Of a stretch of 10,551 nt of DNA, positions 1 to 5,719 are shown in pieces. The notes under the pieces were generated by a model that saw nothing but the letters and a program-made list of their open reading frames with translations, did no database searches and was not told the origin of the DNA. How positions within the stretch are numbered: position 1 is the first letter of the stretch; each line of letters opens with the position of its first letter. The stretch comes from an uncultured Verrucomicrobiales bacterium (GTDB lineage Bacteria; Verrucomicrobiota; Verrucomicrobiia; Verrucomicrobiales; Akkermansiaceae): contig CALCWC010000080.1 of NCBI GenBank assembly GCA_937905985.1, forward strand, positions 1 through 10,551. The letters are read 5' to 3'. Position numbers and translations under genes: made by a program.

Positions 1-4
1 GCAT

Positions 5-37
5 ACCAACCACGCTCGTTACCTCCAATCATTGCAC
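5..37 (+). repeat. Copy 1 of a dispersed 33-nt module at the window edge
   Basis: This stretch runs from an accaaccac start to a ttgcac end. It matches 28 of 33 positions of 3604-3636 on the same strand and about 26 of 33 of 3150-3182 on the opposite strand, with no gaps. The other two copies lie inside the two arms of the hairpin element at 3098-3777, so the window probably begins just inside another member of that family. Only one module is visible here, so its boundary cannot be fixed. Confidence 0.6.
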
Positions 38-103
38 ACCAATTGCGTTCATCCCTCATTTCTTTGGGACACATGTGAATTCAACGTTCATGTGCGCAGC
101 GTC

Positions 104-748
104 TTAAAAAACACCGGCGCCGCCAAACGGCAGCAGGATGATATACAAAACGGAGCCTGCCGCGTAGCTGGTCACCGTGAGCGGCAAATCCACGCCATAA
201 CTGAGCATGATGGCCAAGGGCCGGCGGATCTGATTGCCCGTGGTGCGAACGGTGGGCAAATCTTTCAGGACGAACCCGGAGCCTTCATACATGCTCGGGG
301 TGAGTGTCTCTAAATCTGCCACCTTGGAATAGCTGCTATGAACATAGTCGACCGGCAAATCTTTCTTGTCCACCCGCTCGGCTGAAGCATAATCAAAATC
401 AGCTGCCCGGATAAAGGCGGGCGCATCCTTGCGATCGATATCCAACCTCACCAGATACAGCTCCGCCTTGGGAGCCCCCAGACTCTCTGCCGGCGGCGTG
501 GGGCTGTTGAAGGTATCAATATTATGGGACAATCTGACTACGCCCACCCATTTGGGATTCAGTTGGCGGTATTCCACCATCCGCTCCTGATACGCCACAC
601 CATTTAGCTTGAAGTACCGCCCATCACAAGAGCTCTGCAGTGTCGGCACCGCTTTTCCCATGTTATCCAGCTTGGCACCCGTATTAAACGCAATACAGCT
701 GTTCAAGGCAAAAAGAGTGAGTAGGGAGAGAAGGAAAACACGTATCAT
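104..748 (-). CDS. Small predicted lipoprotein, function unknown
   Basis: This is a 214-residue protein with a short lipoprotein signal: Arg3, then a hydrophobic run, then a lipobox Leu-Asn-Ser-Cys with Cys18 as the likely lipidated residue. The mature part has no motif I recognise. It is mostly soluble up to about residue 180 and ends with a hydrophobic, Gly-rich stretch (about 187-214, with LLPFGG near the end). That ending loosely recalls small YceK-type lipoproteins, but this is a weak resemblance and not a call. It stands alone, with a promoter-like sequence 9 nt ahead of the ATG and no Shine-Dalgarno sequence. The downstream flank holds only a weak hairpin near 70-97. It is probably anchored to the inner leaflet of the outer membrane or to the inner membrane. 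I am confident it is a gene because of the signal peptide, promoter and coding-like composition. Confidence 0.8.
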   Translation of the reverse strand: MIRVFLLSLLTLFALNSCIAFNTGAKLDNMGKAVPTLQSSCDGRYFKLNGVAYQERMVEYRQLNPKWVGVVRLSHNIDTFNSPTPPAESLGAPKAELYLVRLDIDRKDAPAFIRAADFDYASAERVDKKDLPVDYVHSSYSKVADLETLTPSMYEGSGFVLKDLPTVRTTGNQIRRPLAIMLSYGVDLPLTVTSYAAGSVLYIILLPFGGAGVF

Positions 749-757
749 GTTGGCGGT

Positions 758-786
758 ATTCTACGTTAGCCGGGGAGGATTGGCAA
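758..786 (-). promoter_or_regulatory. Promoter of the lipoprotein gene, leaderless type
   Basis: Read on the minus strand: -35 TTGCCA (786-781), a 17-nt spacer, then -10 TAGAAT (763-758). Only 9 nt separate the -10 from the ATG at 748. Transcription would start within about 0-3 nt of the start codon, leaving no room for a ribosome binding site. Confidence 0.6.
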
Positions 787-826
787 GAGTCTTCTTGTGG
801 AAAAAGGAGGCGATCATAGGCTGACC

Positions 827-898
827 GCCCCGCTCGGGGCGCGGGAAGCCCACCGGGCTTCCGCGTGTGCTCAACAACCGCTCTGCCCCTGCCGGGGC
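827..898. repeat. Cluster of three GC-rich hairpins
   Basis: Three perfect or near-perfect hairpins sit in a row: 827-840 (GCCCCG/CGGGGC), 840-865 (an 11-bp stem with one bulged G and loop ACC) and 885-898 (GCCCC/GGGGC with loop TGCC). They fill the space between the lipoprotein promoter and the tRNA terminator. No believable gene lies here. They resemble in style the hairpins of 3098-3777, but I see no shared sequence beyond GC-rich stems, so a common origin is only a guess. Confidence 0.5.
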
Positions 899-947
899 AA
901 CAACGCTCATGCATGCACCCGCAACAGGCCGGGTCGGTGCGCCCTAT

Positions 948-995
948 TCCATTAAACAAAAACCCAGGGGTAAACCCTGGGTTTTGTTTAATGGA
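948..995. terminator. Strong intrinsic terminator, 21-bp stem, bidirectional
   Basis: The arms 948-969 and 975-995 pair over 21 bp with one bulged A. The core is CCCAGGG/CCCTGGG with a 5-nt loop. Each strand has A-rich sequence before the core and T-rich sequence after it, so it can stop transcription in both directions. It lies directly behind the tRNA on the minus strand, and its stem includes the last 4 nt (TCCA) of the tRNA. Confidence 0.85.
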
Positions 996-1064
996 GCATA
1001 GGGGATTCGAACCCCTGACCTGTTGCGTGCGATGCAACCGCTCTACCAACTGAGCTAATGCCCC
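992..1064 (-). tRNA. tRNA-Ala (anticodon CGC)
   Basis: The 73-nt minus-strand sequence folds into a full cloverleaf. The 7-bp acceptor stem (GGGGCAT with ATGCTCC) contains the G3-U70 wobble pair that marks alanine tRNAs. The D arm is GCTC/GAGC. The anticodon stem is GTTGC/GCAAC with loop ATCGCAC, placing CGC at 34-36, which reads GCG. The variable loop is AGGTC. The T arm is AGGGG-TTCGAAT-CCCCT, and the discriminator is A73. The 3' CCA is not encoded, so it must be added by CCA-adding enzyme. It has its own promoter at 1076-1104 and a terminator right behind it, so it is a stand-alone transcription unit. Confidence 0.96.
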
Positions 1065-1075
1065 GTGCGGGGCGG

Positions 1076-1104
1076 ATTATACGCGCGTCTCACCGCCCGT
1101 GCAA
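1076..1104 (-). promoter_or_regulatory. tRNA-Ala promoter
   Basis: Minus strand: -35 TTGCAC (1104-1099), a 17-nt spacer, then a consensus -10 TATAAT (1081-1076). The first base of mature tRNA is 11 nt further on, so the 5' leader trimmed by RNase P would be only a few nucleotides long. Confidence 0.8.
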
Positions 1105-1133
1105 GCATAATGTGCATGATGGCATAAAATTCT

Positions 1134-1892
1134 TTACGCCAGGGTGATGGAAACCGGGCAGTGGTCGGAGCCGGTGATATCCGGGTGGATTTCCGCCGTT
1201 TGCACGCGCGGCAGGAGGGCTTCGGACACGCAGAAGTAGTCGATGCGCCAGCCGACGTTTCTGGCCCTGGCGCCACCGCGGAAGCTCCACCAGGAATAGG
1301 CGTCCCTGGCATCGGGATGCAAGCGGCGGAAGGTATCGGCAAAGCCTGCCTGCAGGAGCTGCGTGAACCCGGTGCGCTCTTCATCGGAGAAGCCGGCGCT
1401 GAAGTGGTTGGCGGCGGGGCGAGCGAGGTCGATTTCCTCATGAGCCACGTTCAAATCACCGCAGAAGACCACGGGTTTCTTGGCGGCAAGACCGGAGACG
1501 TACTCTCGGAAGGCGGCGTCCCACTCCTGGCGGTACGGCAGGCGGGCCAGCTCGTTCTGGGAGTTGGGCGTGTAGCAGCACACCAGGTAGAAATCCTGAA
1601 ATTCCATGGTGGCCACGCGACCCTCCGTATCGTGCTCCGGCACGCCGATGCCGCGCGAGGTGGAAAGGGGCTCCACCTTGGAGAGGATGAGCACGCCGGA
1701 ATAGCCGGGGCGCTCCGCGGGGTTCCAGAGGGCGTGCGGCCAGGAAGCCAGCCACAAGTCCGCCACCTGCTCCTGGCGCGCCTTGATTTCCTGCAGGCAG
1801 AGCACATCCGCCCCCAAGGCATCCATCTGCTCCTGCATGCCCTTGCCGAGCGCCGCACGCAGGCCGTTCACGTTCCAGCTGACCAGCTTCAT
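1134..1892 (-). CDS. xth: Exodeoxyribonuclease III / AP endonuclease (ExoA/Xth family)
   Basis: This 252-residue protein is full length for the family. It cuts DNA 5' of abasic sites in base excision repair and trims blocked 3' ends; it needs a divalent metal. The endonuclease/exonuclease/phosphatase fold motifs are all present in order: WNVNG with Asn7, LQEIKA with Glu35 (metal ligand), SGVLILSK, CCYTPN with Tyr107, GDLNVAHEEIDL with Asp146 and Asn148, WRIDYF with Asp218, and the terminal GSDHCPV with Asp243 and catalytic His244. The first residues MKLVSWNVNG are the usual start of the family, which fixes the ATG. It lies 68 nt after leuB on the same strand and 70 nt ahead of tRNA-Ala. It may be co-transcribed with leuB or use a weak promoter of its own; I see no clear Shine-Dalgarno sequence. 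Confidence 0.96.
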   Translation of the reverse strand: MKLVSWNVNGLRAALGKGMQEQMDALGADVLCLQEIKARQEQVADLWLASWPHALWNPAERPGYSGVLILSKVEPLSTSRGIGVPEHDTEGRVATMEFQDFYLVCCYTPNSQNELARLPYRQEWDAAFREYVSGLAAKKPVVFCGDLNVAHEEIDLARPAANHFSAGFSDEERTGFTQLLQAGFADTFRRLHPDARDAYSWWSFRGGARARNVGWRIDYFCVSEALLPRVQTAEIHPDITGSDHCPVSITLA

Positions 1893-1960
1893 AACACCAT
1901 CAATTCCTAATCTTAATCCCTTGTCACGCCAAAGCTCCGCAGGAGCGTCGGCGGATAATC
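1893..1960 (-). other. leuB-xth spacer with small hairpin and 10-bp direct repeat
   Basis: The 68-nt gap has a short stem (GCTCC-tgc-GGAGC, about 1931-1947) followed by TTTG on the minus strand, too weak to be a sure terminator. The 10-mer ATTAAGATTA occurs twice on the minus strand, once over the leuB stop codon and once at about 1908-1917. A poor promoter match (TTGGCG, 17 nt, TAGGAA) ends 11 nt ahead of the xth ATG. Confidence 0.35.
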
Positions 1961-3055
1961 TTAATTCAGCCTTTCGACCACGGCTTGTCCCATACCGGCG
2001 GTGCTCACGGGTGTTTCGCCCGCAGCGGCCAAATCAGCGGTGCGGATGCCGTCGGCAATCACGCGGCGCACGGCGGCGTCCACGGCGTCTGCGGCCTCCG
2101 TCTCGCCGAAGGAGTAGCGCAGCATCATGCCCATGGAGAGGATTTGCGCGATGGGGTTGGCAATGCCCTTGCCCGCGATGTCGGGGGCGGAGCCGCCGGA
2201 GGGCTCGTACAGGCCGAAGAAACCGCGCTCCGTCTTGGCACCGAGGGATGCGCTGGGCAGCATGCCCATGGAACCGCAGATCATGGCCATCTCGTCCGTC
2301 AGGATATCACCGAAGGTGTTTTCCGTGACAATGACATCGAACTGCTGCGGGTTGCGCGCCAGCTGCATGGCTGCGTTGTCCACATACATGTGGGAGAGCT
2401 GCACGTCCGGGAATTCCGGGGCGAGCGCATTCATCACATCACGCCACATCACGGAGGAAGAAAGCACGTTTGCCTTGTCCACACTGCAGAGGCGGCTCCT
2501 GCGCCCGCGCGCGGCCTGGAACGCCACGCGGCCGATGCGCTCCACCTCGCTGCGCTTGTACACCAGGGTATCGATGGCCATCACCTCGCCGTTGCGCTCG
2601 CCGTAGAACTTCGGCTCACCGAAATACATACCGCCTGTCAGCTCTCGCACGCACAGGATATCGAACCCGCCCGGAATGAGGCTGTTCTTGAGGGGGGAGG
2701 CATCCACCAGCTCCGGCATGCACACGCCGGGACGCAGGTTGGCGTACAATTGGAAATGCTTTCTCAAAGGCAGCAGCGCCCCGCGCTCTGGCCGCTCGTC
2801 CGGCGGCAGCGCGTCCCATTTCGGACCGCCCACGGAACCGAACAAGATGGCGTCCGCGGCCTCGCAAGCCGCCAGTGTTTCCGCGGGAAGCGCCTTGCCG
2901 CAGTGGTCGATGCCGGCCCCGCCCACATGGCACGCCGTGCGCTGCGTGGAAAAGCCGAACTTGGCCTCCAGTGCATCCAGCACGTTGAGGGCCTGCTCCA
3001 TCACCTCCGGCCCAATGCCGTCACCCGCCAACACTGCAATCCTGTACTGTCTCAT
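1961..3055 (-). CDS. leuB: 3-isopropylmalate dehydrogenase
   Basis: This 364-residue protein has the usual length. It oxidises and decarboxylates 3-isopropylmalate to 2-oxoisocaproate with NAD+, the third step of leucine synthesis, in the cytoplasm. Motifs in order: DGIGPEV (12-18); substrate-binding arginines Arg98 and Arg108 in LRKHFQLYANLRPG and Arg137 in VRELTGGMYFG with Tyr144; SVDKANVL with Lys194; MYVDNAAMQL with Asp226; the family signature NTFGDILTDE with metal ligands Asp250 and Asp254; and GSAPDIAGKGIANP with Asp292 in the position that selects NAD+ over NADP+. These match the Thermus-type residues that I know for the family. No leuA, leuC or leuD neighbours are in view, so the pathway genes may be scattered. 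The promoter sits 9 nt ahead of the ATG; no leader peptide or T-box is present. Confidence 0.97.
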   Translation of the reverse strand: MRQYRIAVLAGDGIGPEVMEQALNVLDALEAKFGFSTQRTACHVGGAGIDHCGKALPAETLAACEAADAILFGSVGGPKWDALPPDERPERGALLPLRKHFQLYANLRPGVCMPELVDASPLKNSLIPGGFDILCVRELTGGMYFGEPKFYGERNGEVMAIDTLVYKRSEVERIGRVAFQAARGRRSRLCSVDKANVLSSSVMWRDVMNALAPEFPDVQLSHMYVDNAAMQLARNPQQFDVIVTENTFGDILTDEMAMICGSMGMLPSASLGAKTERGFFGLYEPSGGSAPDIAGKGIANPIAQILSMGMMLRYSFGETEAADAVDAAVRRVIADGIRTADLAAAGETPVSTAGMGQAVVERLN

Positions 3056-3064
3056 AGCGCAGGA

Positions 3065-3093
3065 ATGATACTACTTGCGGCATGCCGTGTCCA
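3065..3093 (-). promoter_or_regulatory. leuB promoter, leaderless type, with a palindromic spacer
   Basis: Minus strand: -35 TGGACA (3093-3088), a 17-nt spacer, then -10 TATCAT (3070-3065), with 9 nt to the ATG at 3055. The spacer contains a perfect 10-bp palindrome cggcatgccg (3078-3087) abutting the -35, a possible operator. The hairpin element begins only 5 nt upstream. Confidence 0.6.
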
Positions 3094-3149
3094 GAAATTT
3101 ACAATTGACAATTGACGATCATTGCCATCCCATATAAACGCTCAGAGTG

Positions 3150-3182
3150 GTGCAACCCTTGGTGTGAACGGGCGTGGTTGGT
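3150..3182 (-). repeat. Copy 2 of the 33-nt module, inverted
   Basis: Read on the minus strand it starts accaaccac and ends ttgcac, matching 5-37 at about 26 of 33 positions. It lies in the left arm of the element, facing copy 3. Confidence 0.6.
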
Positions 3183-3603
3183 AGGCAAACCGACCCCGAA
3201 TCCGCCCCGCCGCCATGCGGCGGGACTCCGTTAGTGCAAGTGCGGAGGGGGACACCCCCCACGCTTCCGCGTGGGGCTAACCTTGAGTCGCCATCGGAAT
3301 GGCTCCATATTCGCGCGCCTTGCGGCGCGGGGAAAGGCGGCGCACCCGATGGGTGCGGGGGTGAGGCAATACCGCACGTTACTATAAACATACGTTGCGG
3401 GCATGCAGCGCGCAATATTTCATCTGGCAGCATGCCAGATGAAACTTATCGTCTCCGCGCCGACAGGCGCGGCAATATTTGAGCCATCCCGATGGCGACT
3501 CAAAGTTAGCCACGGGTGGAAGCCCGTGGGGTGACCACGTTGATATGTTCGGCACGGAGTCCCGCCGCAAAGCGGCGGGGCGGATTCACGGTCCGCGTGC
3601 GAA

Positions 3604-3636
3604 ACCAACCACACCTGTTACCATCAATCATTGCAC
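3604..3636 (+). repeat. Copy 3 of the 33-nt module
   Basis: Plus-strand copy in the right arm, 28 of 33 positions equal to 5-37. About 100 nt with two further hairpins separate it from the right terminal repeat, whereas copy 2 lies only 15 nt from the left one; the right arm therefore carries an insertion or the left arm a deletion. Confidence 0.6.
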
Positions 3637-3905
3637 CCGCCCGATAGGTGACATGCAATCCAATTCCTAACCCCAGATTTCCGATTTGCCATAGCCCCAC
3701 CCCGCAACCATGCGGGTTAACGCGCCTCTACCGGGGCGTTATGGGATGGCAATGATTGACGATTGACAATTTTGTAAGTTAGCGCGCAGGGCGCGCGGGA
3801 TTTTCAAGGCGGGGGAATGGGGGTGAGGTCCCGGTGTATGCGTGCGCAACCAATCACATTTGTCCCCCACCAACACCCCAACCACCCATGCATTCCAACC
3901 ACGAA

Positions 3906-3925
3906 ACCCCACCGAATGGCGGGGT
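3906..3925 (-). terminator. Probable intrinsic terminator of the serS-exb cluster
   Basis: On the minus strand CCCCGCC-ATTC-GGTGGGG forms a 7-bp stem (one G-U pair, plus a closing A-T pair) followed by TTTCG. It lies 16 nt behind the last gene of the cluster. The short T run makes it a moderate terminator. The rest of 3778-3905 holds only a small GCGCGC hairpin near 3782-3799 and no gene that I can support. Confidence 0.5.
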
Positions 3926-3940
3926 GGAAACACACCCGTG

Positions 3941-4156
3941 TTAGCGGTTTTTTGCGGCGCAGACGGGGCAGGTGCAATCGGGGTCCTTGCGGAGGAAGCG
4001 GTAGCCGCAGATGCGGCAAACGCGGGTGGCGCGGCGGCGGCGAATGCGGCGCAGCTTTGAGAGGAGCTGGGTGGGGATGCACACCAGCAGGAGCAGGATG
4101 AAACCACACCACACCACCACCTCGAAGAACGTGTGCGGGGCAATGGAGGCAATCAC
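3941..4156 (-). CDS. Small single-pass membrane protein with C-terminal zinc ribbon
   Basis: This 71-residue protein has a hydrophobic segment at about 10-28, then a very basic stretch (residues 35-45, many Arg), then a rubredoxin/zinc-ribbon-like knuckle pair: Cys47-x2-Cys50 and Cys63-x2-Cys66, with a further Cys61. The basic stretch just after the membrane span suggests that the C-terminal ribbon is cytoplasmic. The start is GTG: it overlaps the upstream stop codon as GTGA and is preceded by a strong Shine-Dalgarno sequence (AAAGGAGG, about 7 nt ahead), the best one in the window. It is the last gene of the serS-exb cluster. Its role is unknown; position suggests an accessory or assembly factor for the ExbB/ExbD-like complex, which is inference. 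The paired CxxC motifs and the start-site features argue strongly that it is real. Confidence 0.8.
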   Translation of the reverse strand: MIASIAPHTFFEVVVWCGFILLLLVCIPTQLLSKLRRIRRRRATRVCRICGYRFLRKDPDCTCPVCAAKNR

Positions 4157-4578
4157 GGCAGCACCTCCTTTCCGGTTGATTCCCCCTGCCCCATGCCGGG
4201 GGGCATGCGCAGCATCTCCGCACGCGGCAGCACGGCGGAATCAGGAAGCGTGGAAACATCCCCCAACGATGGAGGGGTCTCCATGGCGGGAGGCTGCATG
4301 GGCGGGAGCTCCGCCCGCAGGGGTTCATCCGCAGACGAGCCGACGAACGGCAGCGGAAGCGCGCTGCGCAGGCTGATGAAGAAATCAGCCGTGTCATTGT
4401 GCAAGAAATCGACAGCGCCGAACTTCTTGGGCATATCGTGCCGAGGCATTTCCACGGGAGCCATCCAAATCAGCGTGCCGAGCACGCCCAGTGCCACCAC
4501 CACGTAGAGAGGCAGACAGCCGGCGCTGTCCTGCCTGCCGCGCTCATCCGCTCCCGACTTGTCCGTTTCGTCCCTCAT
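4153..4578 (-). CDS. Single-pass membrane protein with Pro-rich periplasmic tail, third gene of the exb cluster
   Basis: This 141-residue protein has a charged cytoplasmic N-terminus (1-20), one membrane span at about 21-41 (LPLYVVVALGVLGTLIW), and an exported tail rich in Pro and Met with no fold I recognise (for example LPPMQPPAMETPPSLGD at 91-107). The open frame reaches further upstream to 4734, but that part lies over the exbD-like gene; the ATG at 4578 shares one base with its TGA stop (TGATG), which points to translational coupling. The layout of one N-terminal span plus a Pro-rich tail behind exbB and exbD is that of TonB or TolA, yet no TonB C-terminal domain is present and the tail is much shorter. 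I suggest a degenerate or unrelated partner that takes the TonB place. Function is not known. Confidence 0.75.
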   Translation of the reverse strand: MRDETDKSGADERGRQDSAGCLPLYVVVALGVLGTLIWMAPVEMPRHDMPKKFGAVDFLHNDTADFFISLRSALPLPFVGSSADEPLRAELPPMQPPAMETPPSLGDVSTLPDSAVLPRAEMLRMPPGMGQGESTGKEVLP

Positions 4579-5012
4579 CACTTGACGGCTGGAATGCCGG
4601 AGAAGCCGCAACTGAAGCCGTGGGAGAGCACCATGTCCGTGAGCCGCTGCATGACCCCGGCGGGCACGGCGGCATCCACCACCAGCAGCACGCGTACGCG
4701 GGAGGGTGTGTCGCAATCCCACTCGCGGAGGCAATCCTCAAAACCCTTCAGGCCACCGGGAATCTCCTTGGATTCCACGTACACGCGGGGCGTGTCACCG
4801 GGGCCGGGAGCCACGGACACCACATGCCCGGTGGAACGGTCATACGAGCCCATGACGAAATGCGATTCCGACGGGCGGGCCAGCACGCCGAAGCGCGGCA
4901 CGATGTGGCTGGGCAGCATCACCATGATGCACAGCACGAGAAACAGGGACATCACGGCCGCAATGACAATCACGGGGCCGCGGTCCGGCAGTCTGTCGTG
5001 CGGAACGTGCAT
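4578..5012 (-). CDS. ExbD/TolR-like protein lacking the membrane Asp
   Basis: This 144-residue protein has a short N-terminus, one span at about 12-33 and a periplasmic domain. The C-terminal half resembles the ExbD/TolR domain: RVYVESKEIP strand, GLKGFEDCLREW helix, then RVRVLLVVDAAVPAGVMQRLTDMVLSHGF, which mirrors the familiar pattern of a strand ending in Asp (Asp113), a helix and a Gly turn. In ExbD and TolR an Asp within the span is needed for proton-driven work; here the span has no acidic residue at all, the nearest being Asp10 before it. The gene follows the ExbB-like gene by 8 nt and overlaps the next by one base. It likely forms a complex with the ExbB-like protein, but it may not carry protons in the usual way. 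The family call rests on fold pattern and neighbour, so it is moderate. Confidence 0.75.
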   Translation of the reverse strand: MHVPHDRLPDRGPVIVIAAVMSLFLVLCIMVMLPSHIVPRFGVLARPSESHFVMGSYDRSTGHVVSVAPGPGDTPRVYVESKEIPGGLKGFEDCLREWDCDTPSRVRVLLVVDAAVPAGVMQRLTDMVLSHGFSCGFSGIPAVK

Positions 5013-5020
5013 GGCGGGAA

Positions 5021-5665
5021 TCAGTCTTGCGCGGGGTGGTTGTCCTCCGCGTTGTTCATGCGTGCATCACTGATGATGTAGACGCACTCCATACCAGCGC
5101 GCTCCACGTTGTTGATGATTTTGCGGGCGCGCGAGGCGAGGTAAATGTAGAAAATGTAGGCGGGGATGGCAAAGGCCAGACCAATTGCCGAGAGGAGCAG
5201 AGCCTGCTGGATGGTCTCCGCCACGGCGGGCGGGGCCGCCCCGCCATCGATGACGCCCGGGCTCTCATAGAAATCCATGAGCGCCAGCAGCGTGCCCAGG
5301 ATGCCCAGCAGGGGCATGACGGTGGCCGACATCTGCAGCAAGCGCACATGGCGCTCGATGCGGTAAACCTCCAGGTCCACCGCGCCGAGGGCAATCTCGC
5401 GCAACTCCTGGCGGTCCAGCTTGTGACGTGCAAGCACGGACTCCACCACGCGAGCCATGGGACCGGGCAGCTGGCGGGCCTCATGCAGGGCCTCGGCATA
5501 CTGGCCGGAACGGATGAGGGCGGTGAGGCCGCGCAGGAAATCACCGCTGTTGATGCTGACGCGGTGGTAGTAGAAAAGCCTCTCCGCCACCACGGCCAGG
5601 GCCAATGCGGCAAAGATGAGGATGAGCCAGAACATGGGCCCCATCGCGGATATGGTTTCCAACAT
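5021..5665 (-). CDS. ExbB/TolQ/MotA-family inner-membrane protein
   Basis: This 214-residue protein has three predicted spans (about 10-30, 113-133, 155-176) with a cytoplasmic helical stretch between the first and second, the standard ExbB/TolQ plan. The proton-channel motif PLLGILGT (118-125, Thr125) is clear. The second motif, normally ALxTTxxGLxxAIP, reads ALLLSAIGLAFAIP (155-168), so the first Thr is Leu and the second is Ser159. Family members form a pentamer around ExbD/TolR dimers and couple the proton gradient to TonB- or Tol-type work at the outer membrane. The gene begins 54 nt after serS with no promoter that I can see, so it is probably read from the serS promoter. No Shine-Dalgarno sequence is obvious. 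I leave the symbol empty since ExbB and TolQ cannot be told apart here. Confidence 0.9.
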   Translation of the reverse strand: MLETISAMGPMFWLILIFAALALAVVAERLFYYHRVSINSGDFLRGLTALIRSGQYAEALHEARQLPGPMARVVESVLARHKLDRQELREIALGAVDLEVYRIERHVRLLQMSATVMPLLGILGTLLALMDFYESPGVIDGGAAPPAVAETIQQALLLSAIGLAFAIPAYIFYIYLASRARKIINNVERAGMECVYIISDARMNNAEDNHPAQD

Positions 5666-5719
5666 AGTGGTCAGGTGGCGGGATGGTGGTTCTTTCTAAT
5701 CCCCGCGGCGGGCGCTGCA

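Larger units (their letters stand above)
3098..3777. repeat. MITE-like element: mirrored array of hairpins within terminal inverted repeats
   Basis: The outer ends 3099-3134 and 3740-3777 are imperfect inverted repeats: both begin ttacaa from outside, and they share an exact inverted 17-mer, tatgggatggcaatgat on the plus strand at the right end. Inside, hairpins pair off from left to right in mirror order: 3206-3224 with 3561-3579 (CCGCCGC stems), 3257-3276 with 3511-3528, 3285-3304 with 3481-3500 (a 30-nt block flanking a GAG..CTC stem), and 3314-3329 with 3454-3471. Central hairpins are 3341-3357 and 3418-3444 (11-bp stem). The right arm has extra hairpins at 3701-3716 and 3719-3740. I see no transposase and no target-site duplication. 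Short open frames run through it on both strands, but their residues follow the hairpin repeats, so I do not call them genes. It could be a transposable repeat or the gene of a structured RNA. Confidence 0.75.

Noticed and set aside
104..125. Intrinsic terminator from the T run at the end of the lipoprotein gene
   Set aside because: The T run belongs to the last Phe codon and the stop codon, and the GGCGCC ahead of it makes no adequate stem.
865..1053. Short plus-strand frame ending in MEHRGFEPLTCCVRCNRSTN-like residues
   Set aside because: It is antisense translation of the tRNA-Ala and its terminator, a well-known artefact.
1161..3115. Long plus-strand frames opposite xth (1161-1910) and leuB (1985-3115)
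   Set aside because: They mirror the real genes with complete catalytic motifs and contain only low-complexity residues.
3119..3482. Open frames of about 100 residues on both strands within the hairpin element
   Set aside because: Their residues follow the hairpin repeats (Gly/Pro/Arg-rich on both strands), with no domain and no start signals; better explained as structured repeat DNA.
3150..3740. CRISPR array or integron attC array
   Set aside because: Hairpins are all different and arranged as a mirror, without equal repeats and spacers, and without cas or integrase genes in view.
3804..4397. Pro/Arg/Cys-rich minus-strand frames at 3739-4152 and 3804-4397
   Set aside because: They overlap the coupled pair 4578-4153 and 4156-3941 out of frame; that pair has a Shine-Dalgarno sequence, stop-start overlaps, membrane spans and CxxC motifs.
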